Below, piece after piece: positions 17,193-26,156 of a stretch of 64,000 nt of DNA. How positions within the stretch are numbered: the stretch's first letter is position 1; each line of letters opens with the position of its first letter. The DNA is taken from contig CALXVT010000007.1 in the NCBI GenBank assembly GCA_944392175.1, positions 1-64,000 of the forward strand, in the 5' to 3' direction. The position numbers and the translations under genes are program-made. Source of the stretch: an uncultured Clostridia bacterium (GTDB lineage: Bacteria; Bacillota; Clostridia; TANB77; CAG-508). Under the pieces are notes generated by a model. The model worked only from the letters and a program-made list of their open reading frames with translations, was not told the origin of the DNA and did no database searches.

Positions 17193-18785
17193 TTAATAAT
17201 AAATCATATAGTCTATATCATCAAAAATCTTATCTTTCTTGTAAATTTCATTTAAATATTTTTCATCAATTTTATCACGTTTAATTTCTTCATATAACTT
17301 GGTAAATCTACCGATATGATCTTTTATTCTTTTTTTAGCATAATCTACCATTGTGTTATTTGTTATAATAAATAACCAATCACTACTTTGTGCTAATAAC
17401 AATTCTCTAGCACATTGATTTAATGCAAATCGTTTTAATTTATCTTGTTCATTTGGAAATAGGTGAGCAAGTTCTACCATTCTGTCACCTGCTTTATGCA
17501 AATGTCTGTGTACATAGTCATTTGAAGGATTAAGCCATACTTCATTATATCCATTAGCGCCCCAACTAGATCTACAAGGTGAACAAATTTGGATATTTGG
17601 ATATTTATCAATATATTCACTTGGTGTAATTAAAGCAAAATTACAATCATCATAGTGAATTTTCTTAAATAATGTATATAGCCAATCTGGACCTTCATAC
17701 CACCAATGACCATATAGCTCAGCATCATAAGGACATAATATAATAGGTGGGTGATCCATATATGGTGCGACTTCATTAATTTGTTTGACACGACTGTCGA
17801 AAAAGTGACCTGTTTGCATATTTATGGAATCTTGAGCCCATTGTAAGTTATAATAATCTTTTTGATCAGTTTTGCCAGTTATTCTATAGTATTTTATTCC
17901 AGTATTAACTCTAACTCCATCATGTGCAATATATGGTTTTATATAATCATAATCAGCTTCATAACCAATATCTCTATAAAATTCTCTATAATTGTAATCA
18001 CCAGGATATCCATTTATTGAACTCCATACTTGTCTTGAAGATTCCATATCACGTCCAAAGGCAATAAGTCCTCCTGGTGAAACAATTGGTGCAAATGTTC
18101 CATATACAGGTGTAGGATCAGCATATAAAATTCCATGAGATTCTACAATGGCATATTCAATTCCAAATTCTTTTAAATATTTATCTGCTTCAGGTACATA
18201 GCCACATTCAGGAAGCCATATTCCACGAGGTTGTTTGCCAAAATATTTTTTGTATGTTTGAACACCAACAGCTATTTGAGCCTTAACTGTTTTTTCATTT
18301 ACAAAAAGAATAGGGAAGAAACCATGTGTAGCTCCACAAGTAATAATTTCTAATACACCAATATCTTGAAAATGCTTAAATGCAGATATTAAATCACATT
18401 TAAATACATCTTTAAATAAGTGCAAATCATCAGAATATCTATTTAAATAATATTTTGAAAGTTCATTAAGTCTGCTATCATAAACAGTTCTTTTTACTTC
18501 CTTTTCACAAAGCTCAATATGTTCATTTAAATAATGAATATATTTTTTTTGTAGTAATTTATTGTCTAACATCCAAAGTAATGGTGGAGTCATAGACATT
18601 GTAATTCTGAAATCAACTTTTTCATCAACTAATTTTTTATAATTTCTAAGAAGTGGGATATAAGTTTCTGAAATAGCTTCAAATAGCCATTGCTCTTCAA
18701 GATAGTCATCACTTTCTGGATGATGAATAAAAGGAAGATGTGCATGTAATACGAAACTTACATATCCTTTGGGATTTTTATTCAT
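17193..18785 (-). CDS. GH57 1,4-alpha-glucan branching enzyme (DUF1957 type)
   Basis: Makes alpha-1,6 branches in glycogen. I start at the ATG at 18785 (530 residues), preceded by AAGGAG; a longer frame to 18833 lacks a site. Seen: VSFVLHAHLPF at the start (GH57 motif 1), GIWLPECGY with the nucleophile Glu near 193, PYDAELYGHWWYEGPDWL with the acid/base Asp near 350, and a C-terminal helical region with SPCRSSWGANGYNEVWLNPSN split across it, typical of GH57 branching enzymes. A DUF4912 gene lies upstream and glgP further on, so this is the glycogen cluster. No GH13 GlgB is seen in the window. Confidence 0.93.
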   Translation of the reverse strand: MNKNPKGYVSFVLHAHLPFIHHPESDDYLEEQWLFEAISETYIPLLRNYKKLVDEKVDFRITMSMTPPLLWMLDNKLLQKKYIHYLNEHIELCEKEVKRTVYDSRLNELSKYYLNRYSDDLHLFKDVFKCDLISAFKHFQDIGVLEIITCGATHGFFPILFVNEKTVKAQIAVGVQTYKKYFGKQPRGIWLPECGYVPEADKYLKEFGIEYAIVESHGILYADPTPVYGTFAPIVSPGGLIAFGRDMESSRQVWSSINGYPGDYNYREFYRDIGYEADYDYIKPYIAHDGVRVNTGIKYYRITGKTDQKDYYNLQWAQDSINMQTGHFFDSRVKQINEVAPYMDHPPIILCPYDAELYGHWWYEGPDWLYTLFKKIHYDDCNFALITPSEYIDKYPNIQICSPCRSSWGANGYNEVWLNPSNDYVHRHLHKAGDRMVELAHLFPNEQDKLKRFALNQCARELLLAQSSDWLFIITNNTMVDYAKKRIKDHIGRFTKLYEEIKRDKIDEKYLNEIYKKDKIFDDIDYMIYY

Positions 18786-18872
18786 TTGTAAACTCCTTTT
18801 CAAATATATTATAATATAAAAGTGGCATGACAAGTAAATTTAATCATGCCACTTTAGGATAAGATAAATATC

Positions 18873-19817
18873 TTATTTAAAACTTGAAGAAGATAAACCA
18901 CCACTTGATGGATTAGAAAATCCACCTTTTGAATAGTCTAGTATTTCTTCATTATAAAACTTTTTATATAATTCATTAACTTGATAAATTTTTCCAATAC
19001 TTTTTAAATATGTTAAAGTAGCAATATTTTTTGAAGTAACAGTGTTAGTTTTTACATTCCTAAAATATAGCATTTCTTGAGCTTTTTCTAAAAGAACATG
19101 ATCATTTGGTGATTCAATAGTATTAGAAGATGTAATAGGTATGTAATTTGTGTTTATTTTTGGTGTTGTTTTTACACTTGTAACTTCACCTTGATATGTA
19201 ACTTCAAAAGGTCTTCTACCTAATTCTATTTTATAATTACACTTGCTATCTTTTACATTTAAATACCAACAATTAGCAAAATCATTTATTTCTACTTCAA
19301 AACTATATCCTTTAGTTTCGTTATGCACAATAAGGACAGGTCTTGTTTTTTCGAAAAAATCTTCTCCATATTTTTCCTTTAATTTTTCAGAATCTTCTAC
19401 AGAAATATCCCAATAAATAAATAATGTAGTAGGTGTTTGATATAAAAGTTTTACTACAGTTTGATTATATCTATAGGGTAAATCATAATATTCAGCTATT
19501 TCAAATTTTTCACCACTAATAGTATTTACTTTTTCTTCTTTAGAAACAGAAGAAGTTTTAGCTACTTTTGTTTTAGTACTAGCTTTTTTTGTGGACTTTT
19601 TGGTTTTTGTTGTAGTTTTTGATGCTTTTGGTTTATCTGCTTTTGTTTTTGTTTTAGCTGTTTTTTTAGATTCTTTTTCTTCTTTTGAAATAATAGGAGC
19701 CTTTTTTGATTTACTAGTTTTTTCCACTTTTTCTTTAGAAGATTTTACAGTTTTTGTAACTTTTTTTACTGCCTTTTCTTCAAATTTTTCTTTTTCTTCT
19801 TTTGCTTTTCTTGGCAT
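18873..19817 (-). CDS. DUF4912 protein with lysine-rich histone-like N-terminus
   Basis: A 314-residue protein in two parts. Residues 1-105 are almost only Lys, Thr, Ala, Ser and Glu (repeats such as KTKTKADKPKASKTT and KKASTKTK), like an H1 or nucleic-acid-binding tail. Residues about 112-215 are a DUF4912 domain: DLPYRYNQTVVKLLYQTPTTLF split over it, YWDIS, R-P-V-L-I-V and FEVEINDFANCWYLNV. The rest is low complexity, ending GGLSSSSFK. DUF4912 is often beside GH57 branching enzymes, as here, and the fold resembles carbohydrate-binding beta sandwiches. I infer a glycogen-associated scaffold, with a basic tail that could bind polyanions. GGAGG precedes the ATG. Confidence 0.8.
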   Translation of the reverse strand: MPRKAKEEKEKFEEKAVKKVTKTVKSSKEKVEKTSKSKKAPIISKEEKESKKTAKTKTKADKPKASKTTTKTKKSTKKASTKTKVAKTSSVSKEEKVNTISGEKFEIAEYYDLPYRYNQTVVKLLYQTPTTLFIYWDISVEDSEKLKEKYGEDFFEKTRPVLIVHNETKGYSFEVEINDFANCWYLNVKDSKCNYKIELGRRPFEVTYQGEVTSVKTTPKINTNYIPITSSNTIESPNDHVLLEKAQEMLYFRNVKTNTVTSKNIATLTYLKSIGKIYQVNELYKKFYNEEILDYSKGGFSNPSSGGLSSSSFK

Positions 19818-19940
19818 TTATTTTCCTCCTTTGTAATTAAACATAACTAATATATATACTATATCAAAAGTAAAATAAATTCAATAGAAAAAGTGTAGAA
19901 AATTAATAAAAATTATTAAGAATTTTATGGCAAAAAGGAA

Positions 19941-19974
19941 AAGACAGAGCGACAAAAAATGTATGCTCTGTCTT
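19941..19974 (-). terminator. Terminator of the tandem orphan pair
   Basis: AAGACAGAGC / GCTCTGTCTT, 10-bp stem, followed on the minus strand by TTCCTTTTT. It lies 8 bases past the stop at 19982. Confidence 0.8.
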
Positions 19975-19981
19975 GTAGAAC

Positions 19982-20347
19982 TTAGAAACTAAATGACTTA
20001 ATTTGAGACTCAAAATCTTGTAGATTTTGCACATCTTCGAAAGAAAAGTACATACTGAGCGAATTTCGTCCATAGTCATTCCGAATAATTGTTAGATTAG
20101 AAATGGCTATAGCATCACATGAGATTGCTAAATCAACAATTCTACCTAAATGATTAAGATCAATTATTTTTACTGAAGAATTGTGTTTGTGCTCATGCTT
20201 TTCAATTGCATCTTTTATATGCAATTTGGTTTGATAAATATCGCCAGAACTTATGCCAATCGAAGTGCCACTAAGTGGCATCGAAATCGAAATTTGGTAA
20301 TATGATATTACCAGTCTGAATTTGTCAGTGTTCCGTGATTCTTCCAT
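19982..20347 (-). CDS. Orphan protein, second of a tandem paralogous pair
   Basis: Function not recognised. The 121-residue soluble protein aligns loosely with the protein encoded just upstream (20349-20729): an amphipathic strand with I-S-[MV]-P in the first third (QISISMPL here, ITVSIPIK there), a D/N-E-IYQ-like helix start, a central helical part, and a G-R-[NR]-[ST]-L strand followed by a phenylalanine-rich strand. The gap to the upstream gene is one base, with GGAGG inside its end, so the two are co-translated. Codon use is more GC-tolerant than in glgP next door. A heterodimer is possible (inference). Confidence 0.65.
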   Translation of the reverse strand: MEESRNTDKFRLVISYYQISISMPLSGTSIGISSGDIYQTKLHIKDAIEKHEHKHNSSVKIIDLNHLGRIVDLAISCDAIAISNLTIIRNDYGRNSLSMYFSFEDVQNLQDFESQIKSFSF

Positions 20348-20348
20348 A

Positions 20349-20729
20349 TTAACTTACCTCCGTATTAACACCGGTTTTGGAAACTTCAAATTTGGCAAGA
20401 CCTTTTGAAAATAATGTCATGTCTGAATTTTCTAAAAACACAAATGTGCATATTAATGTTCGCCTACCATATAATCCATCTAACTCATAGAATTGCTCGA
20501 CTGATACTACATTATATCTTATTGCACGACTTATAAGTGCAAGTATAAGTTCTTTATCTTTTACTCCAATTGAGCCACTGGTTTTTATGTATTCCTCAAG
20601 CTGATAGATTTCGTTAGGAAAGCTTTTTGATAGCACACTATACTTAATAGGAATTGAAACTGTTATCCTATAATCCATAGTTACAATGTTATAATAATTG
20701 TCTTCCCGTACTTCTGAATTGTTTCCCAT
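20349..20729 (-). CDS. Orphan protein, first of a tandem paralogous pair
   Basis: Function not recognised. The 126-residue soluble protein has a mixed alpha/beta pattern: DYRITVSIPIK, NEIYQLEEYIK, ELILALISRAIRYN and YGRRTLICTFVF. It is paralogous to the product of the downstream gene. It has its own well-formed promoter (20760-20788) and a GGAGG ribosome site, so the pair is an independent two-gene unit inserted between the DUF4912 gene and glgP. Composition suggests a different history from the glycogen genes around it. Confidence 0.65.
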   Translation of the reverse strand: MGNNSEVREDNYYNIVTMDYRITVSIPIKYSVLSKSFPNEIYQLEEYIKTSGSIGVKDKELILALISRAIRYNVVSVEQFYELDGLYGRRTLICTFVFLENSDMTLFSKGLAKFEVSKTGVNTEVS

Positions 20730-20759
20730 AAATTTACCTCCAACAGTCTTAATGTTTAG

Positions 20760-20788
20760 ATAATATCACAATTTACATAATACGTCAA
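20760..20788 (-). promoter_or_regulatory. SigA-type promoter for the tandem orphan pair
   Basis: Minus strand: -35 TTGACG, 17-base spacer TATTATGTAAATTGTGA, -10 TATTAT with extended TGn. The spacer shares TTATGTAAAT with the promoters at 4800 and 25370. Confidence 0.8.
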
Positions 20789-20828
20789 ATTTTGTAAAAA
20801 AAATTACGTGAAAAATACAAAAAATTAT

Positions 20829-20857
20829 TTGACAAATATGAAACTATAATGGATAAT
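20829..20857 (+). promoter_or_regulatory. Possible SigA promoter for glgP
   Basis: TTGACA, 17-base spacer, GATAAT. The -35 is perfect and the -10 weaker; 50 bases ahead of the glgP ATG. Confidence 0.55.
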
Positions 20858-20907
20858 ATATGGAGTACAACAGATAAATTATGAAGTAAACTAAGGAGGA
20901 AATATAA

Positions 20908-23478
20908 ATGTATATATTTAATAGGATTACTGTAAATCCACAATTACCTAAAAGAATTAACCAGTTATTAGATATAGCAAATAATCTATGGTGGTCATGG
21001 AATACAGAATTTTTAAGACTTTTTAAGGATATAGATTCAGATCTTTGGGATACTGTTGGAAAAAATCCAGTTAAGTTTTTAAAATTAGTTTCACAAGACA
21101 AATTAGAAGATGTAGCAAATGATTCAAAATTCTTAAAAGAATATGATGAAGTTGTAAATAATTTTAATTCTTATATGGAAACAAAAGAAACTTGGTTTTC
21201 AAAAAATTATCCTAATAATAAAAATGATTTAATAGCATATTTTTCAGCTGAATATGGTATAGATGAAATATTACCAATTTATTCAGGAGGATTAGGAATA
21301 TTATCTGGAGACCACTTAAAATCAGCAAGTGATTTAGGATTACCTTTTGCTGCAGTAGGCCTATTATATAAAAATGGATATTTTAATCAAAAAATTGATG
21401 GATATGGTAATCAAAAAACCGAATACAATAATATAGATTTAGATAATTTACCTATTTTACCTGTAAAAGATGAAGAAGGTAATGACTTAATAATAGATGT
21501 AGAATTTCCAGACAGAAAATTGTATTTAAAAGTTTGGAAAATAATTGTAGGTAGGATTTCATTATATTTGATGGACTCTGATATTGACCAAAATATTGCA
21601 GAAGATAGAGTAGTTACATTAAGACTTTATGGTGGAGATCAAGAAATGAGAATAAGACAAGAAATTGTCTTAGGAATGGCTGGGATAAAATTATTAAAGA
21701 GATTAAATTTAAAACCTACTGTATATCACATGAATGAAGGACATTCAGCATTTTTAAATTTAGAAGTTATAAAAAATATAATGGAAGAAAGAGAAGTATC
21801 ATTTGAAGTCGCAAAAACAATTTGTTCAGCAAAAACAGTATTTACAACACATACACCGGTACCTGCTGGAAATGATATTTTCCCAATAGAATTAATGGAT
21901 AAATATTTTTCTAATTACTGGCCAAAACTTGGAATTTCTCGTGAAGATTTTTTAAGATTGGGAATGAAAACAACTCAAGGATTAGAGCAAGGATTTAACA
22001 TGGGAATGCTTGCATTAAGAATTGCTGGTAAAAAGAATGGTGTAAGTAAATTACATGGTGCAGTTTCTAGAAGGTTATTTTCAGATGTATGGCCAAATAT
22101 TGCACCAGATGAATCACCAATAGAATATGTAACAAACGGAATTCATACATGTTCATGGCTTGCTCCATCAATGAAAAAATTATTTAATCAATATTTAAAA
22201 CCATATTGGCAAGACAATATTCAAGATGATAAAACTTGGGAAGCAATAAAAGATATTCCAAATAAAGAATTATGGGATACACATATTGATAGAAAGAAAA
22301 AATTATGTGCATTAGTAAAGAGCAATGTAACAAATAGATTAAAATCAAGTGGATATAATTATGAAGAAATAAATGATATTGTTTCAAAATTAAATCCTAA
22401 TGCACTAACAATAGGTTTTGCAAGAAGATTTGCAACATATAAAAGAGCGACATTAATATTTAAAGATTTAGAAAGACTAACACAATTATTAAATGATGAA
22501 AAAAGACCAGTTCAATTAATTTTTGCAGGAAAAGCGCATCCAGCAGATAAAGAAGGTCAAGACCTAATAAGATATATTCATGAGATTTCTATGAAACCAC
22601 AATTTAAAGGAAAGATATTTTTATTAGAAAATTATAATATAGCAATGTCTAGATATTTAATAAGTGGTGTTGATGTATGGCTTAATAATCCAAGAAGACC
22701 AATGGAAGCTTCTGGAACAAGTGGTCAAAAAGCATCTGTTAATGGAGTTATAAACTTTAGTGTCTTAGATGGTTGGTGGGCAGAAGGTTATAACCAAAAA
22801 AACGGATGGACTATAGGAGATAATACTGAATATCAATCTTATGAAGAACAAGATAAAGCTGATAGTGAAAGCTTATATTATACATTAGAAAATAAAATTA
22901 TGCCATTATACTACGATGATAAAAAAGAAGATGGCGTTTCAGAAAAATGGATGGAAATATTTAAGAATTCTATAATATCAACAGGTGGAAAATATTCAAC
23001 TTCTAGAATGGTAATTGATTATACTAATGATTATTATATGAAGCTTGCTAATTTATCACACGCACATTATGAAAATTTAGATGATGTAATAGAATTTACA
23101 AATTGGAAGAAAAACTTATATGCAAATTGGAAAAACATAAAAATATCACAAAGTAATAATTTAGACAATATAACAATAGATGCAGGAAATCAAATAGAAG
23201 TACATTGTAAAGTAGAATTGCCAGAAGGAATAGATGCAGATTCTATAAAAACACAAGTATATTATGGAAAAATATTAGATAATGGTATTATGGAAGAAAT
23301 GCAAACAATCCCAATGCAACTAAAAGATAAGGATGAAGAAAAAAGAGTATATAATTATTCTGCTAAAATAACATTAAAAACTGGCGGAAATTATGGATAT
23401 ACATTTAGAGTTATGCCACAAACAGACATGCTATTAGATACAACAAACTTAGATTTAGTACAATGGGTAACAAGATAA
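20908..23478 (+). CDS. glgP: Alpha-glucan (glycogen) phosphorylase
   Basis: Releases glucose-1-phosphate from glycogen using phosphate and PLP. The 856 residues are the short GT35 form with an N-terminal DUF3417-like part (LPKRINQLLDIANNLWWSWN). Seen: EYGIDEILPIYSGGLGILSGDHLKSASD across the active site, GHSAFLNLE, FTTHTPVPAGND, RRFATYKRATLIF, GKAHPADKEGQ, and ASGTSGQKASVNG with the Lys that binds PLP, then LDGWWAEGYN and NGWTIG. The last ~100 residues form a beta domain. AAGGAGG precedes the ATG. It is followed by a palindromic terminator and pgi, a sensible order for feeding glycolysis (phosphoglucomutase is not in view). Confidence 0.96.
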   Translation: MYIFNRITVNPQLPKRINQLLDIANNLWWSWNTEFLRLFKDIDSDLWDTVGKNPVKFLKLVSQDKLEDVANDSKFLKEYDEVVNNFNSYMETKETWFSKNYPNNKNDLIAYFSAEYGIDEILPIYSGGLGILSGDHLKSASDLGLPFAAVGLLYKNGYFNQKIDGYGNQKTEYNNIDLDNLPILPVKDEEGNDLIIDVEFPDRKLYLKVWKIIVGRISLYLMDSDIDQNIAEDRVVTLRLYGGDQEMRIRQEIVLGMAGIKLLKRLNLKPTVYHMNEGHSAFLNLEVIKNIMEEREVSFEVAKTICSAKTVFTTHTPVPAGNDIFPIELMDKYFSNYWPKLGISREDFLRLGMKTTQGLEQGFNMGMLALRIAGKKNGVSKLHGAVSRRLFSDVWPNIAPDESPIEYVTNGIHTCSWLAPSMKKLFNQYLKPYWQDNIQDDKTWEAIKDIPNKELWDTHIDRKKKLCALVKSNVTNRLKSSGYNYEEINDIVSKLNPNALTIGFARRFATYKRATLIFKDLERLTQLLNDEKRPVQLIFAGKAHPADKEGQDLIRYIHEISMKPQFKGKIFLLENYNIAMSRYLISGVDVWLNNPRRPMEASGTSGQKASVNGVINFSVLDGWWAEGYNQKNGWTIGDNTEYQSYEEQDKADSESLYYTLENKIMPLYYDDKKEDGVSEKWMEIFKNSIISTGGKYSTSRMVIDYTNDYYMKLANLSHAHYENLDDVIEFTNWKKNLYANWKNIKISQSNNLDNITIDAGNQIEVHCKVELPEGIDADSIKTQVYYGKILDNGIMEEMQTIPMQLKDKDEEKRVYNYSAKITLKTGGNYGYTFRVMPQTDMLLDTTNLDLVQWVTR

Positions 23479-23479
23479 A

Positions 23480-23526
23480 TTTTAAAAGTGGATTTTAGGG
23501 ATAATCCTTAAAATCCACTTTTAAAA
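23480..23526 (+). terminator. Palindromic repeat / terminator after glgP
   Basis: TTTTAAAAGTGGATTTTA and its complement pair around GGGATAATCC. It has the layout of the GAACTTTA repeats but different arms. Confidence 0.8.
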
Positions 23527-23623
23527 TTTGGAATTATATATGTTATCATATTAATTTCAAGTTGCATAAAATAGGTTAATGATATACAATAAGGGCAGAA
23601 TAAAAAAGAAAAGAGGTAGTATT

Positions 23624-24937
23624 ATGAAAGATTTAAAAATAGAGTTAGAAAATACTAAAATAAGCAATGAGGAAATCTTAAAATACTCAGAAAAAGTTAA
23701 AGAAATTCATGATGAATTATATCAAAAAGCTGATGATGAAAAAGAATTCTTAGGATGGTTAAAACTTCCTACAGATTATGATAAAAAAGAGTTTAAAAGA
23801 ATAGAAAAAGTTGCAAAAAAAGTACAAAGAGATTCTGATATATTTTTAGTAATAGGAATTGGTGGTTCTTATTTAGGTGCAAGAGCTGTAATAGAAGCAA
23901 TGCACAGTGCGTTCGTTAATAGTGTTCCAGATGAAAAATCTAAACATCCTAAAGTTATTTTTGCAGGTAATAATTTAAATCCAGATTATATAAATGATAT
24001 TATAGAATATATTGGAGATAGGGACTTATCTATAAATGTGATTTCAAAATCTGGAACAACAACAGAACCTGCAATTGCATTTAGAATTTTTAGAGAATTC
24101 TTGGAAAATAAATATGGAATAGAAGAAGCAAGAAGTAGAATTTATGTAACAACAGATAAGAAAAAGGGAGCATTAAAACAATTAGCTGATAAAGAAGGAT
24201 ATGAAGAATTTGTTATTCCAGATAATGTAGGAGGAAGATATTCTGTTTTAACAGCAGTAGGATTATTACCAATTGCAGTTTCTGGTGTTGATATTGATAA
24301 ACTAATGCAAGGAGCTCTATCAGCACAAAATAAATATGCTGAATCAGATTTAAAATATAATGATTGCTACAAATATGCAGTTGCAAGAAATATTTTGTAC
24401 TCAAATAAAAAAGATATTGAATTATTAGTAGATTATGAACCAAAACTACACTATTTTATCGAATGGTGGAAACAATTATATGGTGAAAGCGAAGGTAAAG
24501 ATTTAAAAGGTATATTCCCAGCAGGAGTTGAATTTACAACAGATTTACATTCTATGGGACAATATATTCAAGAAGGAAGACGTAATTTATTTGAAACAGT
24601 TTTAAATGTAGAAAAATCTAAAACTGATATAAAAATTGAAACAGATGAAGACAATTTAGATGGATTAAATTATTTAGTTGGAAAAACATTAGACTATGTA
24701 AATAAAAAAGCAATGGAAGCAACAATATCAGCACATGTTGATGGGGATGTACCAAATATATTAATAACAATGGAAAAATTAGATGAAGAAAATCTAGGAC
24801 AATTAATATATTTCTTCGAACTAGCATGTGCAATGTCTGGTAAATTATTAGGAGTAAATCCATTTAACCAACCAGGAGTTGAAGCATATAAAAAGAATAT
24901 GTTTACATTGCTTGGAAAACCAGGATATGAAAAATAA
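23624..24937 (+). CDS. pgi: Glucose-6-phosphate isomerase
   Basis: Interconverts glucose-6-phosphate and fructose-6-phosphate. I start at ATG 23624 (437 residues), preceded by AGAGGTAG; the frame extends back to 23579 without a ribosome site. Seen: [45 protein letters not shown] (the PGI signature), [13 protein letters not shown] with the catalytic-region Glu, [14 protein letters not shown], and [14 protein letters not shown] near the C-terminus with the catalytic Lys region. It lies 145 bases after glgP across a terminator, so it may have its own promoter. Cytoplasmic. Confidence 0.97.
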   Translation: MKDLKIELENTKISNEEILKYSEKVKEIHDELYQKADDEKEFLGWLKLPTDYDKKEFKRIEKVAKKVQRDSDIFLVIGIGGSYLGARAVIEAMHSAFVNSVPDEKSKHPKVIFAGNNLNPDYINDIIEYIGDRDLSINVISKSGTTTEPAIAFRIFREFLENKYGIEEARSRIYVTTDKKKGALKQLADKEGYEEFVIPDNVGGRYSVLTAVGLLPIAVSGVDIDKLMQGALSAQNKYAESDLKYNDCYKYAVARNILYSNKKDIELLVDYEPKLHYFIEWWKQLYGESEGKDLKGIFPAGVEFTTDLHSMGQYIQEGRRNLFETVLNVEKSKTDIKIETDEDNLDGLNYLVGKTLDYVNKKAMEATISAHVDGDVPNILITMEKLDEENLGQLIYFFELACAMSGKLLGVNPFNQPGVEAYKKNMFTLLGKPGYEK

Positions 24938-24945
24938 AATGTAAG

Positions 24946-24973
24946 AAGCAGTAACTTCAAGTTACTGCTTTTT
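24946..24973 (+). terminator. Rho-independent terminator of pgi
   Basis: AAGCAGTAAC / GTTACTGCTT, 10-bp perfect stem, 5-base loop, then a T-run. Confidence 0.9.
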
Positions 24974-24980
24974 ACGTATA

Positions 24981-25007
24981 AAAAAAGCCGGAGGGCAGAG
25001 GCCCTCC
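24981..25007 (-). terminator. Terminator of the 25026-25325 gene
   Basis: GGAGGGC / GCCCTCC, 4-base loop, then GGCTTTTTTTA on the minus strand. Confidence 0.85.
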
Positions 25008-25025
25008 TTGAAACGAAGTTAATAG

Positions 25026-25325
25026 TTACTTTTTCTTCTTTTTAGATAAATTTGGAAAACCTATAAAGAAGATAACGGCAATTGCTCCCAGGTTTAGAGC
25101 ATACATAACTTTTGCATATTCGGTCCAGCCAGTGTAGTGATAAAAAACTGCACCAATGGCTGCACAGGCTAACAAACCTGTTGCGGAAAGTAATACTTTC
25201 CACCTGTGCTTAGATTGCATGTGTTTTTCTAACCGACTTTTGCAATAGACGGTTATGAGTCCAAATACGCAAAGTAACCAGATGTCTGCCAAATGTAACT
25301 GTGTAATCATTTCTAATTTAGTCAT
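25026..25325 (-). CDS. Small orphan membrane protein
   Basis: Function unknown. The 99-residue protein has three hydrophobic helices (about 13-28, 43-62 and 72-90) and a C-terminal run of Lys (SKKKKK) that would sit in the cytoplasm. A basic loop, K-S-R-L-E-K-H, lies between helices 1 and 2. Codon use (CGG, CTG, GCA, CCA mix) is less AT-biased than that of pgi. It is a single gene with its own promoter and terminator, like other orphan units here. A second three-helix protein is encoded at 25584-25850 in the same orientation; sequence similarity between them is weak. Confidence 0.65.
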   Translation of the reverse strand: MTKLEMITQLHLADIWLLCVFGLITVYCKSRLEKHMQSKHRWKVLLSATGLLACAAIGAVFYHYTGWTEYAKVMYALNLGAIAVIFFIGFPNLSKKKKK

Positions 25326-25369
25326 AATTTCCTCCGCTTTGTATCATGTTTATAGTTACTCTAACTTAT

Positions 25370-25398
25370 ATTTTACCATATTTACATAAAAATGTAAA
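25370..25398 (-). promoter_or_regulatory. SigA-type promoter for the 25026-25325 gene
   Basis: Minus strand: -35 TTTACA, 17-base spacer TTTTTATGTAAATATGG, -10 TAAAAT with extended TGn. Shares TTATGTAAAT with three other orphan-gene promoters. Confidence 0.7.
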
Positions 25399-25420
25399 AT
25401 GGTATGCTTAAGATTTTTTA

Positions 25421-25527
25421 GTAAGAAAAGTGGCTTCGCCACATGTACAGATTGCTTCACAATCGCACGGCCATAGGTAACTTAACCTTGTTGTATATGT
25501 AAAAATCTTCGATTTTTCCTATACAAT
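25421..25527 (-). repeat. Dispersed hairpin-rich repeat element, copy 1
   Basis: Contains GTGGCTTCGCCAC, GATTGCTTCACAATC and AAAAATCTTCGATTTTT hairpins in series. Its reverse complement matches 32201-32277 over most of the length (GAAAAATCG, GATTTTTAC, TATACAA, TTAAGTTACCTAT, CGTGCG, GAAGCCACTTTTCTTA). Confidence 0.8.
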
Positions 25528-25533
25528 AAAAAA

Positions 25534-25554
25534 AGAAGAGCGTAAAGCTCTTCT
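25534..25554. terminator. Terminator of the 25584-25850 gene
   Basis: AGAAGAGC / GCTCTTCT, 5-base loop, flanked by A and T runs. It lies 29 bases past the minus-strand stop. Confidence 0.85.
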
Positions 25555-25583
25555 AAAAAACTTCTTTGAATCATTGTTTTCAG

Positions 25584-25850
25584 TTACTTATTTTTATCGT
25601 ACACAGCATGGCCAATATATAATATTGCCATGCTAGCTCCAAAGTCGGTATATGCTAATATGAAATCAGAAAGACCGAACCATATAGCAATACCAATGCA
25701 TAAGGCTGACAACAAAGACATAGTAAGCCCTATCATACAAATACGTTTGTAATTCCTTTCCCGTATATCTGATAATAAAACTGATTCCAAATAAATGAGT
25801 ATTATGCCAAAAAATATTGCAGCTAATACAAATAGGATAAAATACATCAT
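25584..25850 (-). CDS. Small orphan membrane protein
   Basis: Function unknown. The 88-residue protein has three hydrophobic helices (about 3-24, 38-58 and 62-80) with a short basic loop R-E-R-N-Y-K-R between helices 1 and 2 and a KNK C-terminus. The start could be either of two adjacent ATGs (25850 or 25847); GGAG lies upstream. A single-gene unit with its own terminator. The size and three-helix layout recall the neighbour at 25026-25325, so the two could be distant relatives or partners (inference). Confidence 0.6.
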   Translation of the reverse strand: MMYFILFVLAAIFFGIILIYLESVLLSDIRERNYKRICMIGLTMSLLSALCIGIAIWFGLSDFILAYTDFGASMAILYIGHAVYDKNK

Positions 25851-26156
25851 ATGTTCTCCAATCTAAGAAGTTTTTTTATTTTAACAGTTTCTATAGTTCT
25901 TATAATAACATGTTTATTAGTAAAAGTAAAATTGTATTTAATTAAATTATTGCCAATAATATAGAAATTACTGAATAAAATCATATAATAATTATAATGA
26001 AATATGATTAATGCAACAAAAAAATGATACGAATTCCAATATTGAAAAGAAAAAAAAATTGAGGTATAATATAGAAGATTTTAATATATGTTATATAAAA
26101 GACATATAAATTCAAATAAAACAAGTTAAATAAAGATTTCCGGGTAAAGGAGAAAA
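25851..26156. other. Intergenic region between divergent genes (306 bases)
   Basis: Very AT-rich. Apart from the promoter at 26042-26069 I see no RNA gene, riboswitch or strong hairpin in it. Confidence 0.6.
26042..26069 (+). promoter_or_regulatory. SigA-type promoter for the P-loop/Asp23 gene
   Basis: TTGAAA, 16-base spacer, TATAAT; about 90 bases ahead of the start codon at 26157. Confidence 0.55.

Noticed and set aside
25851-26156. Riboswitch or tRNA in the long divergent intergenic region
   Set aside because: No stable conserved fold, anticodon arm or T-box element could be seen; only a promoter.
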